Notes: generated by a model from the sequence alone, not told the origin. Numbered from the stretch's first letter, positions 1 through 12,190 are shown. The stretch: DNA of 64,000 nt from Petrolisthes cinctipes (GCA_033782935.1 JAWQEG010001367.1:37501-101500); one strand, 5' to 3'. Translations and numbers: made by a program.

Positions 1-80
1 TGTGCTTGTGTCTATTTTCGTGTGCTTGTGTCTATTTTCGTGTGTGTGTGTCTATTTTCGTGTGTTTGTGTGTATTTTCG
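1..80 (+). repeat. 20-bp minisatellite at window start
   Basis: Four units of TGTGCTTGTGTCTATTTTCG with few changes; the array probably continues left of the window. Bases 81-480 hold nothing else recognisable. Confidence 0.85.
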
Positions 81-552
81 TGCTTGTGTGTAGTGCTGTT
101 CTTTGTCTGGGTGCCAATGACCGTGCCTGTGTGTATTCTCTTGTGTGTGAGAATGTTTTCATTTCCGTGTGCGTGATGCATTACTGTAAGCCGTGTTTTG
201 CTCCTCACTATCAGACAACTTAGCCAAGGATCAGAAAATACCAGAATGATACATTTCCTAACCCAAATAATGATATACGTAAAATACAAGGGTAGGTGTA
301 GGAGCTGAATCGAAAAGGGATACGTTGGCTTTAGAAACTTGCTTTGGGATTAGAGATTGGCGTAGGGATTAGACATTAGGAATGGAGTAAACCAAGAGTG
401 TGACAAAACAACAACAACAACAAAAACAACAATATAATAATTAAAAACAACATAATGAATCATGTAACATCTGGGAATTGGAGGGCCTCTGATTCCTCCA
501 AACCGAGCATGCTCCTAAAAAAAAAAAAAAAAAAAATAGATAAATAGATAGA

Positions 553-760
553 TTGATTGGTCGGTTGTTTGATTGACTGATATTTTGCGCCTCCACAGCG
601 AGATCATATGGCTCCCGAGGAAGAAGATGATTGAGAGGTATAACAGCAAGCTCAAAAAAAGGTAACAGATGAAAAAAAGGGACATTTGGAGAAGTGAAAG
701 CCCCTTTTAGTCACCTTTTACGACAATCAGGGACACAGAGGAGATATTCGTAGCCCACTA
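553..760 (+). repeat. Dispersed SINE-like repeat (AGCGAGGTCATATGGCGCCC family), copy 1
   Basis: GATATTTTGCGCCTCCACAG, CGAGATCATATGGCTCCC, then a purine-rich body with GGGACATTTGGAGAAGTGAA. Copies on both strands recur through the window; the best 3' ends read TATTGCCCACATC..CCCCCTATGGGGT. Confidence 0.6.
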
Positions 761-880
761 ACCCAGGGTGACCTAAGAAAAATTGATCCCCTTATCGTAA
801 ACTAAAGTGACCTGTTTTCCGGCGTAGTTTGGTGAAATCATTAACTCTTCACTTCAACCAAAAACAAAATAATGACGTCC

Positions 881-1040
881 TTAAGGGGATAGTATATATA
901 TATTTTTTTTTGGTACATTGGAGCACCTTGATTCCTCCAAAGTATGCCAGGAAACAGGAGCAGATGAACAAAAATAATGGTGGCCTGTTGCCTGGAATAG
1001 TTTAGAGAAATCAGTTGCTCCAGATTTACCAACACGAGCA
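881..1040. mobile_element. GGAGGAATCAG-family palindromic element
   Basis: TTAAGGGGATA at 881, then GGAGCACCTTGATTCCTCCA, GCCAGGAAACAGGAG, and the inverted half CCTGTTGCCTGGAATAG with ATCAGTTGCTCCAGATTT. Confidence 0.65.
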
Positions 1041-1050
1041 AAAGCAACGA

Positions 1051-1314
<264 letters not shown>

Positions 1315-1669
1315 CTTGAAAAATAACAACAGCAGCAGCAACAACATCCTAGGGGCCAAAACGTGGTCAATGTGCAATAATATCCTCTTATAGTGAGAAA
1401 AACAACCCAGAAGGAAGATTAGAGAGGTCAAGGAAGGTCATAAGAAGCCAGAGAAGTGGGAGGGAAAATAATAAATACATCAATAAATCTGAAAGCCTAG
1501 AGGGAGGAGGGAGGAAAATATTCATACGTATTCCAAAATTTGGTTGGTAATACAATTAGACCTGGTTAGGTTTCCCATTACACCTCTATGATGACACTGT
1601 ATTGTATTGTATGCTACTCTCTGATAAGGTTATAGGAGGAACTTTACTGTGGTTCTGGCAACTCTTCAC

Positions 1670-1670
<1 letters not shown>

Positions 1671-1740
<70 letters not shown>
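1671..1740. repeat. (AC)n microsatellite
   Basis: About 35 AC units. An (ATA)n run follows at 1822-1866. Confidence 0.97.
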
Positions 1741-1742
<2 letters not shown>

Positions 1743-1820
1743 GCACACACATGCTGACAGACACGTGTACACATCCCAGTAAAGCCAACAGTTCATTTAC
1801 GACAATCGTTTATCATACTA

Positions 1821-1869
<49 letters not shown>

Positions 1870-1884
1870 GAATGATTAACGTAT

Positions 1885-2015
1885 GCTTTCGTCGTCAAAT
1901 GGAGGCGAATGAGTCCTCCGATATATGCCAAAAAACACATCGTCTCAGTACAGCCAAGGTCCCAAATTATAAAGTGGGGTTTGGAGGAATCTATAGCCTC
2001 CAATTCATCACAGAT
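1885..2015. mobile_element. GGAGGAATCAG-family element, degraded
   Basis: GGAGGCGAATGAGTCCTCC, ATATGCCAAAAAACA, then TTTGGAGGAATCTATAGCC with TCCAATTCATCAC. Another half lies at 475-515 (GGCCTCTGATTCCTCCAAAC). Confidence 0.5.
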
Positions 2016-2084
2016 CCCATATAACAAGCTCAGAGGTGATAATAGTAACGTTGTGTAGTCTACTGTGATACCTTTACAATTATA

Positions 2085-2085
<1 letters not shown>

Positions 2086-2154
<69 letters not shown>

Positions 2155-2176
2155 AGGCGTGTTTAAATGTATATGA

Positions 2177-2231
<55 letters not shown>

Positions 2232-2235
2232 CGTG
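2086..2235. repeat. Two (GT)n microsatellites
   Basis: (GT)n at 2086-2151 and 2179-2223, the second ending in CGCGCGCG. Bases 2240-2880 hold only short CA, G and T runs. Confidence 0.95.
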
Positions 2236-2889
2236 CCGTGTATATGCGTGTATTTGATAGACAGACATAACCACGTAAAGTCCAGTCTCTTTTTTATATC
2301 GTATTCGACAGGTGTGTAGAGCAGTAACATGACTCCACTTCACTACACATTCTACACATTCATTATTTTTCATCTGACAGCAAGCAAGCAATGACGTCAA
2401 CACACGACAACCTCCCTACCTAGTACCTACCCATAACATGAAAATAATATAGGCATGTGTGTGGGGAGGCGAGATGAGAGTGAATATAACCCAAGTTACT
2501 GATATATTCATGAGAGAAGAGGGGGGGGGGGGGGGCGCGCACACACACACACACACAGTGATTCAAAAAGCTGTTTCACACCAAATATTATGTACTTATA
2601 TCACAATATACATACAATATTACATACAGTATCACAATATTTTGGAAATGTCACTTTGTGTATTTTTTTTCTTTTTTCTTTTACTTGAATCTATATTTTC
2701 TGGTGAAATATGTGACACACGTTGACATTTGCACTTGACAGCTCCCAAATTTCCATTTATCTATGCAATTTAATATTTTAGATTGAAGCCTGTATTTTTC
2801 ACAAGCCTTTGTATAAACGTAATTGTAATGGAGTTACACATACCACATGCACACACAGTATTTAATTTTAAAAGGTATTTGTGTGTGTG

Positions 2890-2921
<32 letters not shown>

Positions 2922-3084
2922 CCGACACTGGACATAGGCTTCATCAAGCCCGTTACCGTGGTCCAGGTCAACTGCTACACACACACACACACACATGTCA
3001 CAACATCCGAACTGGCACCCAGCCACAGAGGGAGGGAAATGAGGGTAATTCCAAAATACTGCAGCTATTATGGTACCAGCGAGG

Positions 3085-3230
3085 GTGTTTTACGACATTC
3101 GGTGGCCTTATAGTTAGTGCCTGAAACTCGATTTGGAAGAGCAAATATTATCAGGCCCACATCTGAGAGGATTCGATCTCTCAACCTATAGGTTACGAGA
3201 CCAGCACACTAACTACTCAGCAACCCCCCT
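3085..3230 (-). repeat. tRNA-derived SINE
   Basis: On the minus strand, GGTTGCTGAGTAGTTAGTGT resembles a tRNA D-arm with A box, CTGGTCTCGTAACC an anticodon arm, and GAGAGATCGAATCCTCTC a T-arm with B box. A 3' body follows without tRNA folding. No acceptor stem, so it is a SINE head and not a tRNA gene. Confidence 0.55.
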
Positions 3231-3835
3231 ACAAATGGCTTTACAAAGTGGTTCACATGCGCATTATTTCACGAGTAATCTGAAGGTGTGAATTACAGTG
3301 AAGAGTGTTCGTCTTCAAGGCTCTGTCACCCGATATTCATTACCTGTGTCAGTGATGGTGACTGTGTTGGATATAACATTGTTGTACAACCACTGTACCT
3401 ACACGATGCGAAAATCCCTTTGATGAGTTATAGTTTTAGCTATTAATTCACTTCACGAAATCTCACAGTATCAAGATTTTTGTCTAATTTACGTTCGAAT
3501 TGATTACTATTCCATGATGTTTTCAGTGACGGATTTTACTGTAGTGTTCCTTATAGGATTCTAAGCTTCGATGACGACAATATCACCATAAAGTATACTC
3601 TCTCTTCATCAAGACCAATTCGACAGTCATCATTCTCAGGACATTCTTTCTCAGCTTCCATTCAGCACCAACGCTCGGAATGGTAGTTTTCTTGATAGAT
3701 ATATTTTCTTGTAGCATTGGTGGGCAGGTTTCAGAGAGTCTACATTACCCATCACGTTATCATTAGCGTCCTTGGTTGCCATAACAACCGGAATAGGTAG
3801 CATTTTATTTTCCTCTCTGTCCAATTAAGGGACCC
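3231..3835. other. No gene or repeat recognised
   Basis: Mixed-composition sequence without an open frame of note or a recognised repeat. Confidence 0.5.
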
Positions 3836-3965
3836 CGTGATGCAGTCAGAAAATTGGAGGCTAGAGAGTCCTTCAAATATTGCCACGAAACTCCACCTAC
3901 ATGAACTAAGCTTGTTTCATGGCATAGTTAGGAGGAATCAGAAGCCAAGTCTCATACACGATCAC
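3836..3965. mobile_element. GGAGGAATCAG-family element, degraded
   Basis: AATTGGAGGCTAGAGAGTCC and TTTCATGGCATAGTTAGG, then AGGAATCAGAAGCCAAG form the two halves. Confidence 0.45.
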
Positions 3966-4499
3966 AGGGTCCATAAGTTCTTCGCCGTCCCATGTCACAC
4001 CAACAAGACACACGTGGTACTTGTCAGTCACTCCCAGTAAACATCGATTTTTTTTTTTTTTTTTATCTATCCTCTGAATTTTATTAATTTGAGCTTCAGG
4101 GCCCGAAATTAAAACAGTAAAGTTAAAACTAAAGCGAAAAACAAACGTTTTGTATGTGTAACTGTTCATTCACGGCAAGGGCGAAAACGGGGCACTGTAA
4201 TATAATATAATTTATTATATACACTTGTATTTTAAGTGGAAAATCATCTACTGCTTTGAAATGAGTAAGAAATACATTGGTGAGATTGGTGACGTTCTTT
4301 ACATATCGCCCCAGTTTACAGTCACCAGGGTTACAAAATAAATTAATAAATAAATTAATAAATAACAAAACAAAGAAAGAAAAACTCCCGTGTGAATTCT
4401 CTGACCTAAAAAGAAACAGTAGTGAACCATTGTGAAGCAAGACACGAAATCACAACAGAAGTAAAGTAGGGAAACATGAAAGGGAATAACAGCTAAAGA

Positions 4500-4830
4500 A
4501 AACGTTCACAGTGGATAATCAACGGGGAAATCTAACGGGAGTAACAGTAAGAAAACTTTAGCAGAGGAAGACCAGAATAGGAAACGGGAGTAACAGAGTA
4601 AATCAACGTTGACAATAAAAGAACAACAGAAATATCTAAACGCAAGCAACAGAGTAAAAGAACGTTGACAATAAAAGAACAACAGAAATAACTAAACGGC
4701 AGTAACAGAGTAAAAGAACGTTGACAATAAAAAACAACAGAAATATCTAAACGCAAGCAACAGAGTAAAAGAACGTTCACAATAAAAGAACAACAGAAGA
4801 AACTAAACGGGAGCAGCATAGCGTAAGAGA
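4500..4830 (+). repeat. About 60-bp minisatellite
   Basis: Units of GAACGTTGACAATAAAAGAA, CAACAGAAATATCTAAACG, CAAGCAACAGAGTAAAA, five to six copies with decay at both ends. Bases 4831-5380 hold nothing recognised. Confidence 0.85.
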
Positions 4831-5384
4831 AAATTCGAACAATAGAGGAATCTTAATAACATTCACAAAAGTAACAACAGAATCACCAAACGTTGACAAT
4901 GAAAAGGACAAGCGAGATTTTTAAAAGTATGGGGAGCTAAAGAAGAGGCCCAAGAAAAACACACACACAAAAAAAAACTCAATCTAACCCGTAGAGGCAC
5001 GAGAAAGTCTGGCCAGAACTTTTAGATTCGGAAGTTGGGGAAATGGACTCCTGCTGTTTACTCCACGAACTGACTGACTGACTGATGGCGATTGAGAAAA
5101 GAATAAAAGAAAACCACTTGGACAAAAAATAAATCCACGTCCACACCTCCTGACGTCATCCTCCCACACGCTCTCTCCTCCCCTCTCCTCCCCTTTCCTG
5201 CTTCCTTTCCCACTCTCCTGCCTCACGTCTTTGAAACACATACAGTACCGGTCCACTATAAATATCCCCCCTCCCCTTCCTCCATGTCTACTGTAAATAT
5301 CCCCCCTAATTCCTCCATACACATTATTTTGTTATCTGAAGAAGCCCTATAGACAAGTCTGGTTCGTTTATTACTGGTGCTTAA

Positions 5385-5460
5385 TTAAGGGGAGATTTTT
5401 TTTTTATGTTAAATTGGAAGGTCTCTGATTCCTAACAAACAGATTCCCTATTAGTACAGC
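5385..5460. mobile_element. Left half of a GGAGGAATCAG-family element
   Basis: TTAAGGGGAGATT, then AAATTGGAAGGTCTCTGATT and CAGATTCCC. The TTAA and GGGGAGA end mirrors the right ends at 56751-56761. Confidence 0.5.
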
Positions 5461-5462
5461 TC

Positions 5463-5555
5463 CGGACTGAATATACTGGTACAGTCAGCAGTGCCAACGC
5501 CTGTTTATCTGGGGTTCAGAGTTCGAGTATGTTGACTCAATTGTCTGAAGCTCAG

Positions 5556-5560
<5 letters not shown>
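5463..5560 (+). repeat. Possible tRNA-like SINE head
   Basis: TACAGTCAGCAGTGCCAACG, CCTGTTTATCTGG, GGTTCAGAGTTCGAGTATG has an A-box/B-box look. The last 20 bases recur inverted at 5657-5680, on the far side of a GA microsatellite. Confidence 0.35.

Positions 5561-5598
<38 letters not shown>
5557..5598. repeat. (GA)n microsatellite
   Basis: About 20 GA units between two inverted 20-base segments. Confidence 0.95.
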
Positions 5599-5600
<2 letters not shown>

Positions 5601-5680
5601 GGCTTTGGGGTATAGGGAGGTGATAGCAATTCAGATGTGTGTAACAAGTGAATCAATATACTCGAACTCTGAACCCCAGA

Positions 5681-5821
5681 CTTGAGGAAGATAGTGAAGA
5701 AGGTTTGGAGGGAATTGGATACACATTGTGTACAGATGAGCAGTTGGACTTATTATTGCGGCCAGGAGTTCGTCGCCACCCTCATCTGGTCAACCACATG
5801 ATGTGGCAACGTCGCATTCAT
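5681..5821 (+). CDS. Possible terminal exon, unknown protein
   Basis: After an acceptor-like CCCCAG, an open frame of 46 codons ends at TGA (5819-5821): it starts LEEDSEEGLEGIGY, is acidic at first, then RPGVRRHPHLVNHM and ends WQRRIH. Composition is protein-like and unlike the surrounding repeats. No partner exon is recognised; it may also be part of an old mobile element. I do not recognise the family. Confidence 0.25.
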
Positions 5822-7650
5822 TGATATATGAGTTGCCTACTGAATCATTATTGTTTATAATACCTCAAATACGTTTATATTGTATTAATGAGCCTAATGA
5901 AAGTTATATCCGACCAGAAGGTTTGTCTGGTGTATCAGAGGATATGAAAATCATGTAGGAAATAATGTAACTTCGTACTACACCCCATTTACACGTGCAA
6001 CATATTAGCCTATAGAGAATAGGGGACCTGCAGACAGTGTGCTTCATCTCTTCCTTTTCTCCAAAGAATAAACCACGGAACATAGCAAATTACTGTCTCG
6101 AAGCATCCGCATTGTAGCACATACAAAAGCAATTTGCCAAATCAATATTATAAGCTTCATTAATCCAGTGCTTATTCGTAAAAATAAAATAATATATATG
6201 ATAAATGAAATAGTAGTGTGAATAATATCATTCATATCAGATATCAGTCACGAGTCAAAAACGTTAAGAAAATGAAGTAGTGCCACATCTGGTTTATATG
6301 CATTAGACAGTACGGTATCTCCAGAAAAAACCCACAATGACTCAAACCAATATAAGTCAAGGCCATAATACTCGGGATATCTACCTGTATGTGTTATCAA
6401 CTCTATCTATCACGGGGATGACATGACCACGACAGCAGAGGATAACCTAATTAACACTACATGCCCAGATAATAGGAAGGAGGGATGCAGGCGCCTCTGT
6501 GTCCTCTATATGGAGACAACTGGTTATAATATGCCTGTCTGATGTAAGAAAATGGTTGCAGAGGTGGGAAGAATCCGAAATTATTCAAATATATTGTTTT
6601 CTGTTGAAATGCTTTATTTTATCCTTGTTGTCATTCTGTGGAATACGAGATTTTATTATTGACCCGAATTGTGTCTTCCGAAACTTAAAGTATAATATAT
6701 CATTGGTTTATAACTCCAAGATTCCGATGAACTTATGTATTACTGTTTGTGGTTGTGTTAGTCATGGTGTGTCTGTTTTACCATAGGCCAATTTAGTCAA
6801 CGGATGACGTTTCTGATTGACGTATATAATTATGTTTCGATAATTGACAATCTAGTTTATCATACGCATAATTATAAGCATTATCATAAATATTTAGGAG
6901 AACATTACTGATTATGAGAGGATATCATCTGAAAATGATTATTAGGCAACTATAATAGTACATCCATATCCTTGGGTTGGCTAGATGTGGGTAGCGACGA
7001 ACTCCGGGCCACAATAGTATAATTATCTATAATATATCCGCAAACTATCTGCGTGTTTTTTTTTTTTTTTTTTTTTTTTTTCAAAATCCGTATTTGCAAT
7101 GCAAGTAACATACGCATCAGCAGTTTTTCTAAAGTTGTCATCTGCATCCGAACTTGTAGAATGAGGATAAGAGGATAATACAAATATATATCAATGAATA
7201 AAATTAGTTTTAAATTATCAAAGAATATAGTATTGGTATCGAATATACCGTAATATAACAATAGTGTTGGTTCTAAATATCAATATGAAAACTAAGAAAA
7301 AGAATTAAATACATTTCTCTCTTATCTATTTGAAAACCGGTTCTAATATGAAACTGATAATATTATGTATGCCAATGACGATGTTACCAGAAAGCAAATT
7401 ACCCGAGTTTAAAGGTGTCCTGCTTGGAAGAAGTTAGGGAGGGGGGGGGGGGGTGGAGGCAGATCTTTACTTTTATGAGTGAGTGGGTGACTGTACAAGA
7501 GAAGGGGCGGTAGTACACATCCCCCCTATAAAGTTTAGTTAATTAAGTGCAATAAGGAACATCGAATCGAAAACGAGCCACATGGACGGAAAACGATAAC
7601 AGCACCAATACTACACTAACCCAAGACAATAGTAGAGAAACAACTCGAGT
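5822..7650. other. AT-rich intergenic sequence, nothing recognised
   Basis: Only a T-run (7057-7081) and a G-run (7439-7453) stand out. Confidence 0.5.
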
Positions 7651-7681
7651 AACACACAAACACACACACACACACACACAC

Positions 7682-7795
7682 CTGTCCCTCTTTTCTTTCT
7701 ATTTCCTTCCTGCTTGCTTGCTGTCTCACCTCTCTATCACCTTTTTCTGGCGCTATATGACCTCGCTGTTGCGGCACCTAATATCAATCAATCAA
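7682..7795 (-). repeat. Dispersed SINE-like repeat, copy 2
   Basis: Minus-strand copy: GATATTAGGTGCCGCAACAG, CGAGGTCATATAGCGCC, then the purine-rich body. Bounded by CA microsatellites on both sides. Confidence 0.65.
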
Positions 7796-7805
<10 letters not shown>

Positions 7806-7843
<38 letters not shown>

Positions 7844-7850
7844 TCTCATT

Positions 7851-7912
<62 letters not shown>
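7806..7912. repeat. (CA)n and (CT)n microsatellites
   Basis: (CA)n 7808-7841, CATTCT units, then (CT)n 7857-7912. Confidence 0.96.
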
Positions 7913-7916
<4 letters not shown>

Positions 7917-8149
7917 CGGGTGTCGAGGCTTCAGATGGAAGTTAGCAGTGCAGCAGACCTCTCCGGAGTTCAAATAACTTTCCAAAAAGGGTCGGCTGCT
8001 GTGTGTGTGTGATGTAGTTTCCCAGGAAGAGTAGTAAGAGGCGAGTGTAATGGAGAATACATGTGTGCTTGTTTTTCCTATGTAGCCAACTGTGAACTCC
8101 TGTGAATTGAATTTGAGGGTGAAAGAAGACGGCCCCAAGTCTTAAAGAG

Positions 8150-8875
8150 ATTGTAGGAGGAGGGAGAAGGTGATATAGAGAGGAGGGAGAGAGGTGCTAG
8201 AGAGGAGGGAGAGATGTGGTAGAGAGGAGGGAGAGATGTGGTAGAGAGGAGGGAGAGATGTGGTAGAGAGGAGGGAGAGATGTGGTAGAGAGGAGGGAGA
8301 GGGGTGTTAGAGAGGAGGGAGAGGGGTGTTAGAGAGGAGGGAGAGGGGTGTTAGAGAGGAGGGAGAGGGGTGTTAGAGAGGAGGGAGAGGGGTGTTAGAG
8401 AGGAGGGAGAGGGGTGCTAGAGAGGAGGGAGAGGGGTGTTAGAGAGGAGGGAGAGGGGTGTTAGAGAGGAGGGAGAGGGGTGTTAGAGAGGAGGGAGAGG
8501 GGTGTTAGAGAGGAGGGAGAGGGGTGCTAGAGAGGAGGGAGAGGGGTGCTAGAGAGGAGGGAGAGGGGTGCTAGAGAGGAGGGAGAGGGGTGCTAGAGAG
8601 GAGGGAGAGGGGTGCTAGAGAGGAGGGAGAGGGGTGCTAGAGAGGAGGGAGAGGGGTGTTAGAGAGGAGGGAGAGGGGTGTTAGAGAGGAGGGAGAGGGG
8701 TGTTAGAGAGGAGGGAGAGGGGTGTTAGAGAGGAGGGAGAGGGGTGTTAGAGAGGAGGGAGAGGGGTGTTAGAGAAGGAGAGAGGTGGGAGAGAGGTGGG
8801 AGAGAGGTGGGAGAGGGGTGTTAGAGAGGAGGGAGAGGGGTGTCAAAGAGGAGGGAGAAGGTATTGGAGAGGTGG
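8150..8875 (+). repeat. 24-bp minisatellite GAGAGGAGGGAGAGGGGTGTTA
   Basis: About 28-30 units of TTAGAGAGGAGGGAGAGGGG with TGT. Two main variants (GTGTTAG, GTGCTAG) alternate in blocks, and a GATGTGGTAG variant sits at the left, so the array grew by block duplication. Confidence 0.96.
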
Positions 8876-9062
8876 GAACAAGGTAAATATAGGCTATCTT
8901 TACCTTGGGTGGGACAGAACAAATATGAAGGAAACGATAGAGTATCCGAGAGAGTTTAAGAATAGAGAGGGACAATGTTAAGCTTTTAATGAACACGCTG
9001 CTTAAAAAGTAATTATCCTGAATAAAATGGTTGTATATTTGTTTTATATATTTCATACATGA

Positions 9063-9275
9063 TTAACGATTGATTGATATTTGGCGCCGCAACAGCGAGG
9101 TCATATAGCGCCCGGAAAAGGTGATAGAAAGGCGAGACAGCAAGCAAGAAGGAAATAGAAAGAAAAGAGGGACAGTTGAAGAACTGAAAGGGAGTGGCTG
9201 GGGCCGAAAGGGCGCCCAAACCCTTAAAGTATTGCCCACATCACTACAGGCAATACCCCCCTACGGGGTTTCATA
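9063..9275 (+). repeat. Dispersed SINE-like repeat, copy 3 (full length)
   Basis: GATATTTGGCGCCGCAACAG, CGAGGTCATATAGCGCCCG, purine-rich body, GGGCGCCCAAACCCTTAAAG, TATTGCCCACATCACTACAG and an end hairpin CCCCCCTACGGGGTT. About 210 bp; the best reference copy here. Confidence 0.7.
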
Positions 9276-9361
9276 CAAGAAAGTGTTGGTCTAATTTATT
9301 CTATGTCATAGTAGACGAGATGTTTAGATCATAAAACTTCAGATACACCAAGAAAATGCGA

Positions 9362-9505
9362 CCACTCAATCAATCCATCTATCTATCAGTAAATCCATCT
9401 GTCCATCCATCCATTTATCCATCCATCAATCCATTTATCAATCCATCCACCTATCGATCCATCTACTGTATCTATATATCACTCCATCTATCAGTCCATC
9501 CACGT
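9362..9505 (+). repeat. ATCC/ATCA-type simple repeat
   Basis: CATCCATCCATCTATC-like tetranucleotides, imperfect. Confidence 0.9.
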
Positions 9506-9639
9506 ATCATTCTTTTTACCGCTATATATAATGAAAGATTCTTGTCTGTAATTGTGTTTTTGGCCTTTAGTCTCTTCTGGCCAAAAGTTTCCTCATCACC
9601 CAAGAAGTGACCATTGTCTCACGAAGGCAATCTCATGTG

Positions 9640-9862
9640 GTCGACGCATTGGAGGTTCACTGATATTCCTCCAAACAATACCAGGGCCAGGGGATGAGAA
9701 AGGGATTGTGGAAGCATTGGAGGCCCACTGATATTCCTCCAAAAAGTCCAAACTAGACCAGGGCACCAGGGCCAGGGGATTAAAAGGGGATTGTGGAAGC
9801 ATTGGAGGTTCACTGATATTCCTCCAAACTAGACCAGGGCCAGGGGACGAGAAAGGGGACAT
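9640..9862 (+). repeat. About 70-bp tandem repeat, three units
   Basis: GCATTGGAGGTTCACTGATA, TTCCTCCAAACTAGACCAGG, GCCAGGGGATGAGAAAGGGG, ATTGTGGAA; the unit contains a GATTCCTCC-like block. Confidence 0.85.
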
Positions 9863-9870
9863 GTTTTGTA

Positions 9871-10028
9871 CAGTTGGCCACACTCCACACAGCGTTGTCA
9901 ACACTGGTCGAGATGTAATCCCGAACCATCAGCTCGAAGCACTCATTGCTGGCAGTGATGGAGCTTACAACTAGCGGTTCGGGGTTACCATCTCGGCCAG
10001 TGTTGACAACGTATAGTGTGACCAACTG
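9871..10028. mobile_element. 158-bp palindromic MITE, TA-flanked
   Basis: Ends read CAGTTGGCCACACT and its complement AGTGTGACCAACTG, flanked by TA. The inverted homology continues inward (GTTGTCAACACTGG, CGAGATG) to nearly the whole element. Confidence 0.8.
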
Positions 10029-10154
10029 TACCATATTTTGCGGGGAATGTTGATATTTTTGAAGCTTCGGGACGGAATTTGTTGCTTTATAAGTTTGTAC
10101 GAACAGGAAATGCAGTATGTTTACTCGTATACTGAAGTACTGGGTATTCTTGCA

Positions 10155-10350
10155 CATTTTCGGAGGAATCGGTAGCCCCTCCAATTCACCCAAATCAGAC
10201 TTAATGGGAGAACCTCATTTTAGTCATTTGGAGGGCTACTGATTCCTCCAAACTATCACAGGATTCAAGTCACTACAATGTTACTAATAGGAGATCTGTT
10301 TCGTGGTATAGTTTGGAGGAAAACGAAGCTCCTCCATTTCGCCCCAGACA
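10155..10350. mobile_element. GGAGGAATCAG-family copies
   Basis: TCGGAGGAATCGGTAGCCCC, then GAGGGCTACTGATTCCTCC with AAACTATCACAGG and an inverted half TTTGGAGGAAAACGAAGCTC. One and a half copies, degraded. Confidence 0.55.
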
Positions 10351-10399
10351 AGCGATCCTCATCAAGAGTTTAGCTGATACAACCAAGGCTTTATCTGAT

Positions 10400-10557
10400 T
10401 TATCCGTCTTGGTTCTTATTCCTCGTTTCTCTCGACCCTTCTCTTGCCTTTTCATTCTTCTCTTTCTCACTCATCCCCTTTTCCAAACTTTTCTCTTCCC
10501 TTTTCATTCTTCTCTCTCGCTCTTCCTCTTTCACTACCCTTCTCTTCCCTTTGCATT

Positions 10558-10603
<46 letters not shown>

Positions 10604-10705
10604 TTTGTCATTCCTCTCTCTCTCTCTCTCTCTTACCCCTACCCTACACACACACACACACACCCCTTTCATTAATTTTCCGCTCTCTCTCTCTCTCTCT
10701 CCCAT
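10400..10705. repeat. Pyrimidine-rich region with (CT)n and (CA)n
   Basis: CTCTTCCCTTTTCATTCTTC units, then (CT)n at 10561-10600 and 10613-10632, CA at 10647-10664 and CT at 10684-10702. Confidence 0.9.
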
Positions 10706-10919
10706 TTAACCTTCCTTCCTTTCGTTTGATATTTTCCTTCATTGTTTGTTGGTTCTCTCCCTACCCTCCCCTTTTTTATATTTTCTCTCCTCTTTACATT
10801 TCCACTTTCATTTCATTTTCGTCCTCTCTTTCTCAGTCTCGTTACTCCATTTTCTTTATGATTTATCTATCGTTTTCTCTTTTTTCTAACAAAAATATTT
10901 TCATCTTTTCTTTACTTTT

Positions 10920-11262
10920 TATCACCACCCACTACCACTATCATCACCATCATCACAAACACCATCAAGCTCACCACCATTATCATCACCACCCATATCA
11001 CCACCATCATCATCACAAACAGCATCACATTCATCACCATCACCACCCTTATCACCAACATCATCACCATTATTCATCATCTTCATTAACAACGATTATC
11101 ATTACCACCACCACTACCATCAACCTCACCAACACCACCATCTTTACCAACCTCACCACCACCACCACTATGCACCATCATCACTACCACCACCACTATG
11201 CACCATCACCACCACCACCACCACCATCCCCACCACCACCATCACCATCTTCAATACATCAT
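10920..11262 (+). repeat. CAC/CAT trinucleotide-rich region
   Basis: Imperfect CACCATCATCACCAC units for about 340 bases; the apparent histidine-rich open frame is a repeat artefact. Confidence 0.9.
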
Positions 11263-11484
11263 CCCAGACAGACAGACTTGGTCCATAAACTTGGCTTGCA
11301 TGTTCTGAATAAAATAACGACTCATTTTTATATTTTATCATTACTATTTTTTATTTTATTTATCATTATTTTTTTCTCAAACCTGTGCACACAAAGACTC
11401 CATTAACGTCTTGCTACGAGGAACAAATAAACATGAGAGACAACTTTAACGAGGGAATGATACCGAGCCAAAATTATATTCTTC

Positions 11485-11750
11485 CACCTGATTCCTCCTA
11501 TCTCTATCACTGAACAGAATCCCGCAGTACAAGGGGTTGTTTCCTGTCATAGTTTGCAGGGATCTGAAGCCTCCAATTTGTCGACATCACATGCAGGTGC
11601 CTAAAGTGGATCATTATTATTATTATGAGAGTTTTGAAGGGCTACTGATTCCTCCAAACTATCTCGGGAAACAGGCCACCTCATGCAGTATACAAGTAGG
11701 AAGTCTGTTTTATAGCATAATTTGGAGTGGTACGTAAACTCCAGTTCCCC
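11485..11750. mobile_element. GGAGGAATCAG-family copies
   Basis: TGATTCCTCC near 11490; GTTTCCTGTCATAGTTTGCA, then GAGGGCTACTGATTCCTCC...CTCGGGAAACAGGCCACC and an inverted half up to about 11740. Confidence 0.55.
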
Positions 11751-11888
11751 CACAGCAAACGACCCCCACAAGACATGAATACAGATGAAAGACAAGAGCA
11801 TGAGAGTGAGGGTGATGATATTCAAGGACAGAGACGTGGTGTTGCCGACAGTAGCGTTCGTACTTAGAGACTAAACACTGTCATCTGA

Positions 11889-12190
11889 TGGTATGCTGAA
11901 ATGTAGTGCTGCTGAGTATGCTGAAATGTAGTGCTGCTGAGTATGCTGAAATGTAGTGCTGCTGAGTATGCTGAAATGTAGTGCTGCTGAGTATGCTGAA
12001 ATGTAGTGCTGCTGAGAATGCTGAAATGTAGTGCTGCTGAGTATGCTGAAATGTAGTGTTGCAGAGTATGCTTGAATGTATTGTTGCTTAAGTAGCCTAC
12101 CGGGTATGCTGAAATGTCACTAAGTGTTGCTGAGTATACTGAAATGTAGTGTTACTGAATATGCTGAAACGGAATGTTGCTGAGTATGCT
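11889..12190 (+). repeat. 25-bp minisatellite
   Basis: GAGTATGCTGAAATGTAGTG with CTGCT; seven near-perfect and about five decayed units. The stretch 12191-13280 holds only a loose duplication (about 12490-12790) and nothing recognisable as a gene. Confidence 0.9.

Noticed and set aside
2915..3000. Exon fragment reading DIGFIKPVTVVQVN
   Set aside because: Short, followed by a CA microsatellite, with no family I can name and no donor.
3085..3230. True tRNA gene
   Set aside because: D-arm, anticodon arm and T-arm likeness but no acceptor stem pairing; fits a SINE head better.
10444..11406. 320-codon histidine-rich frame
   Set aside because: Made of CT and CAC/CAT repeats, with no conserved domain or splice context.
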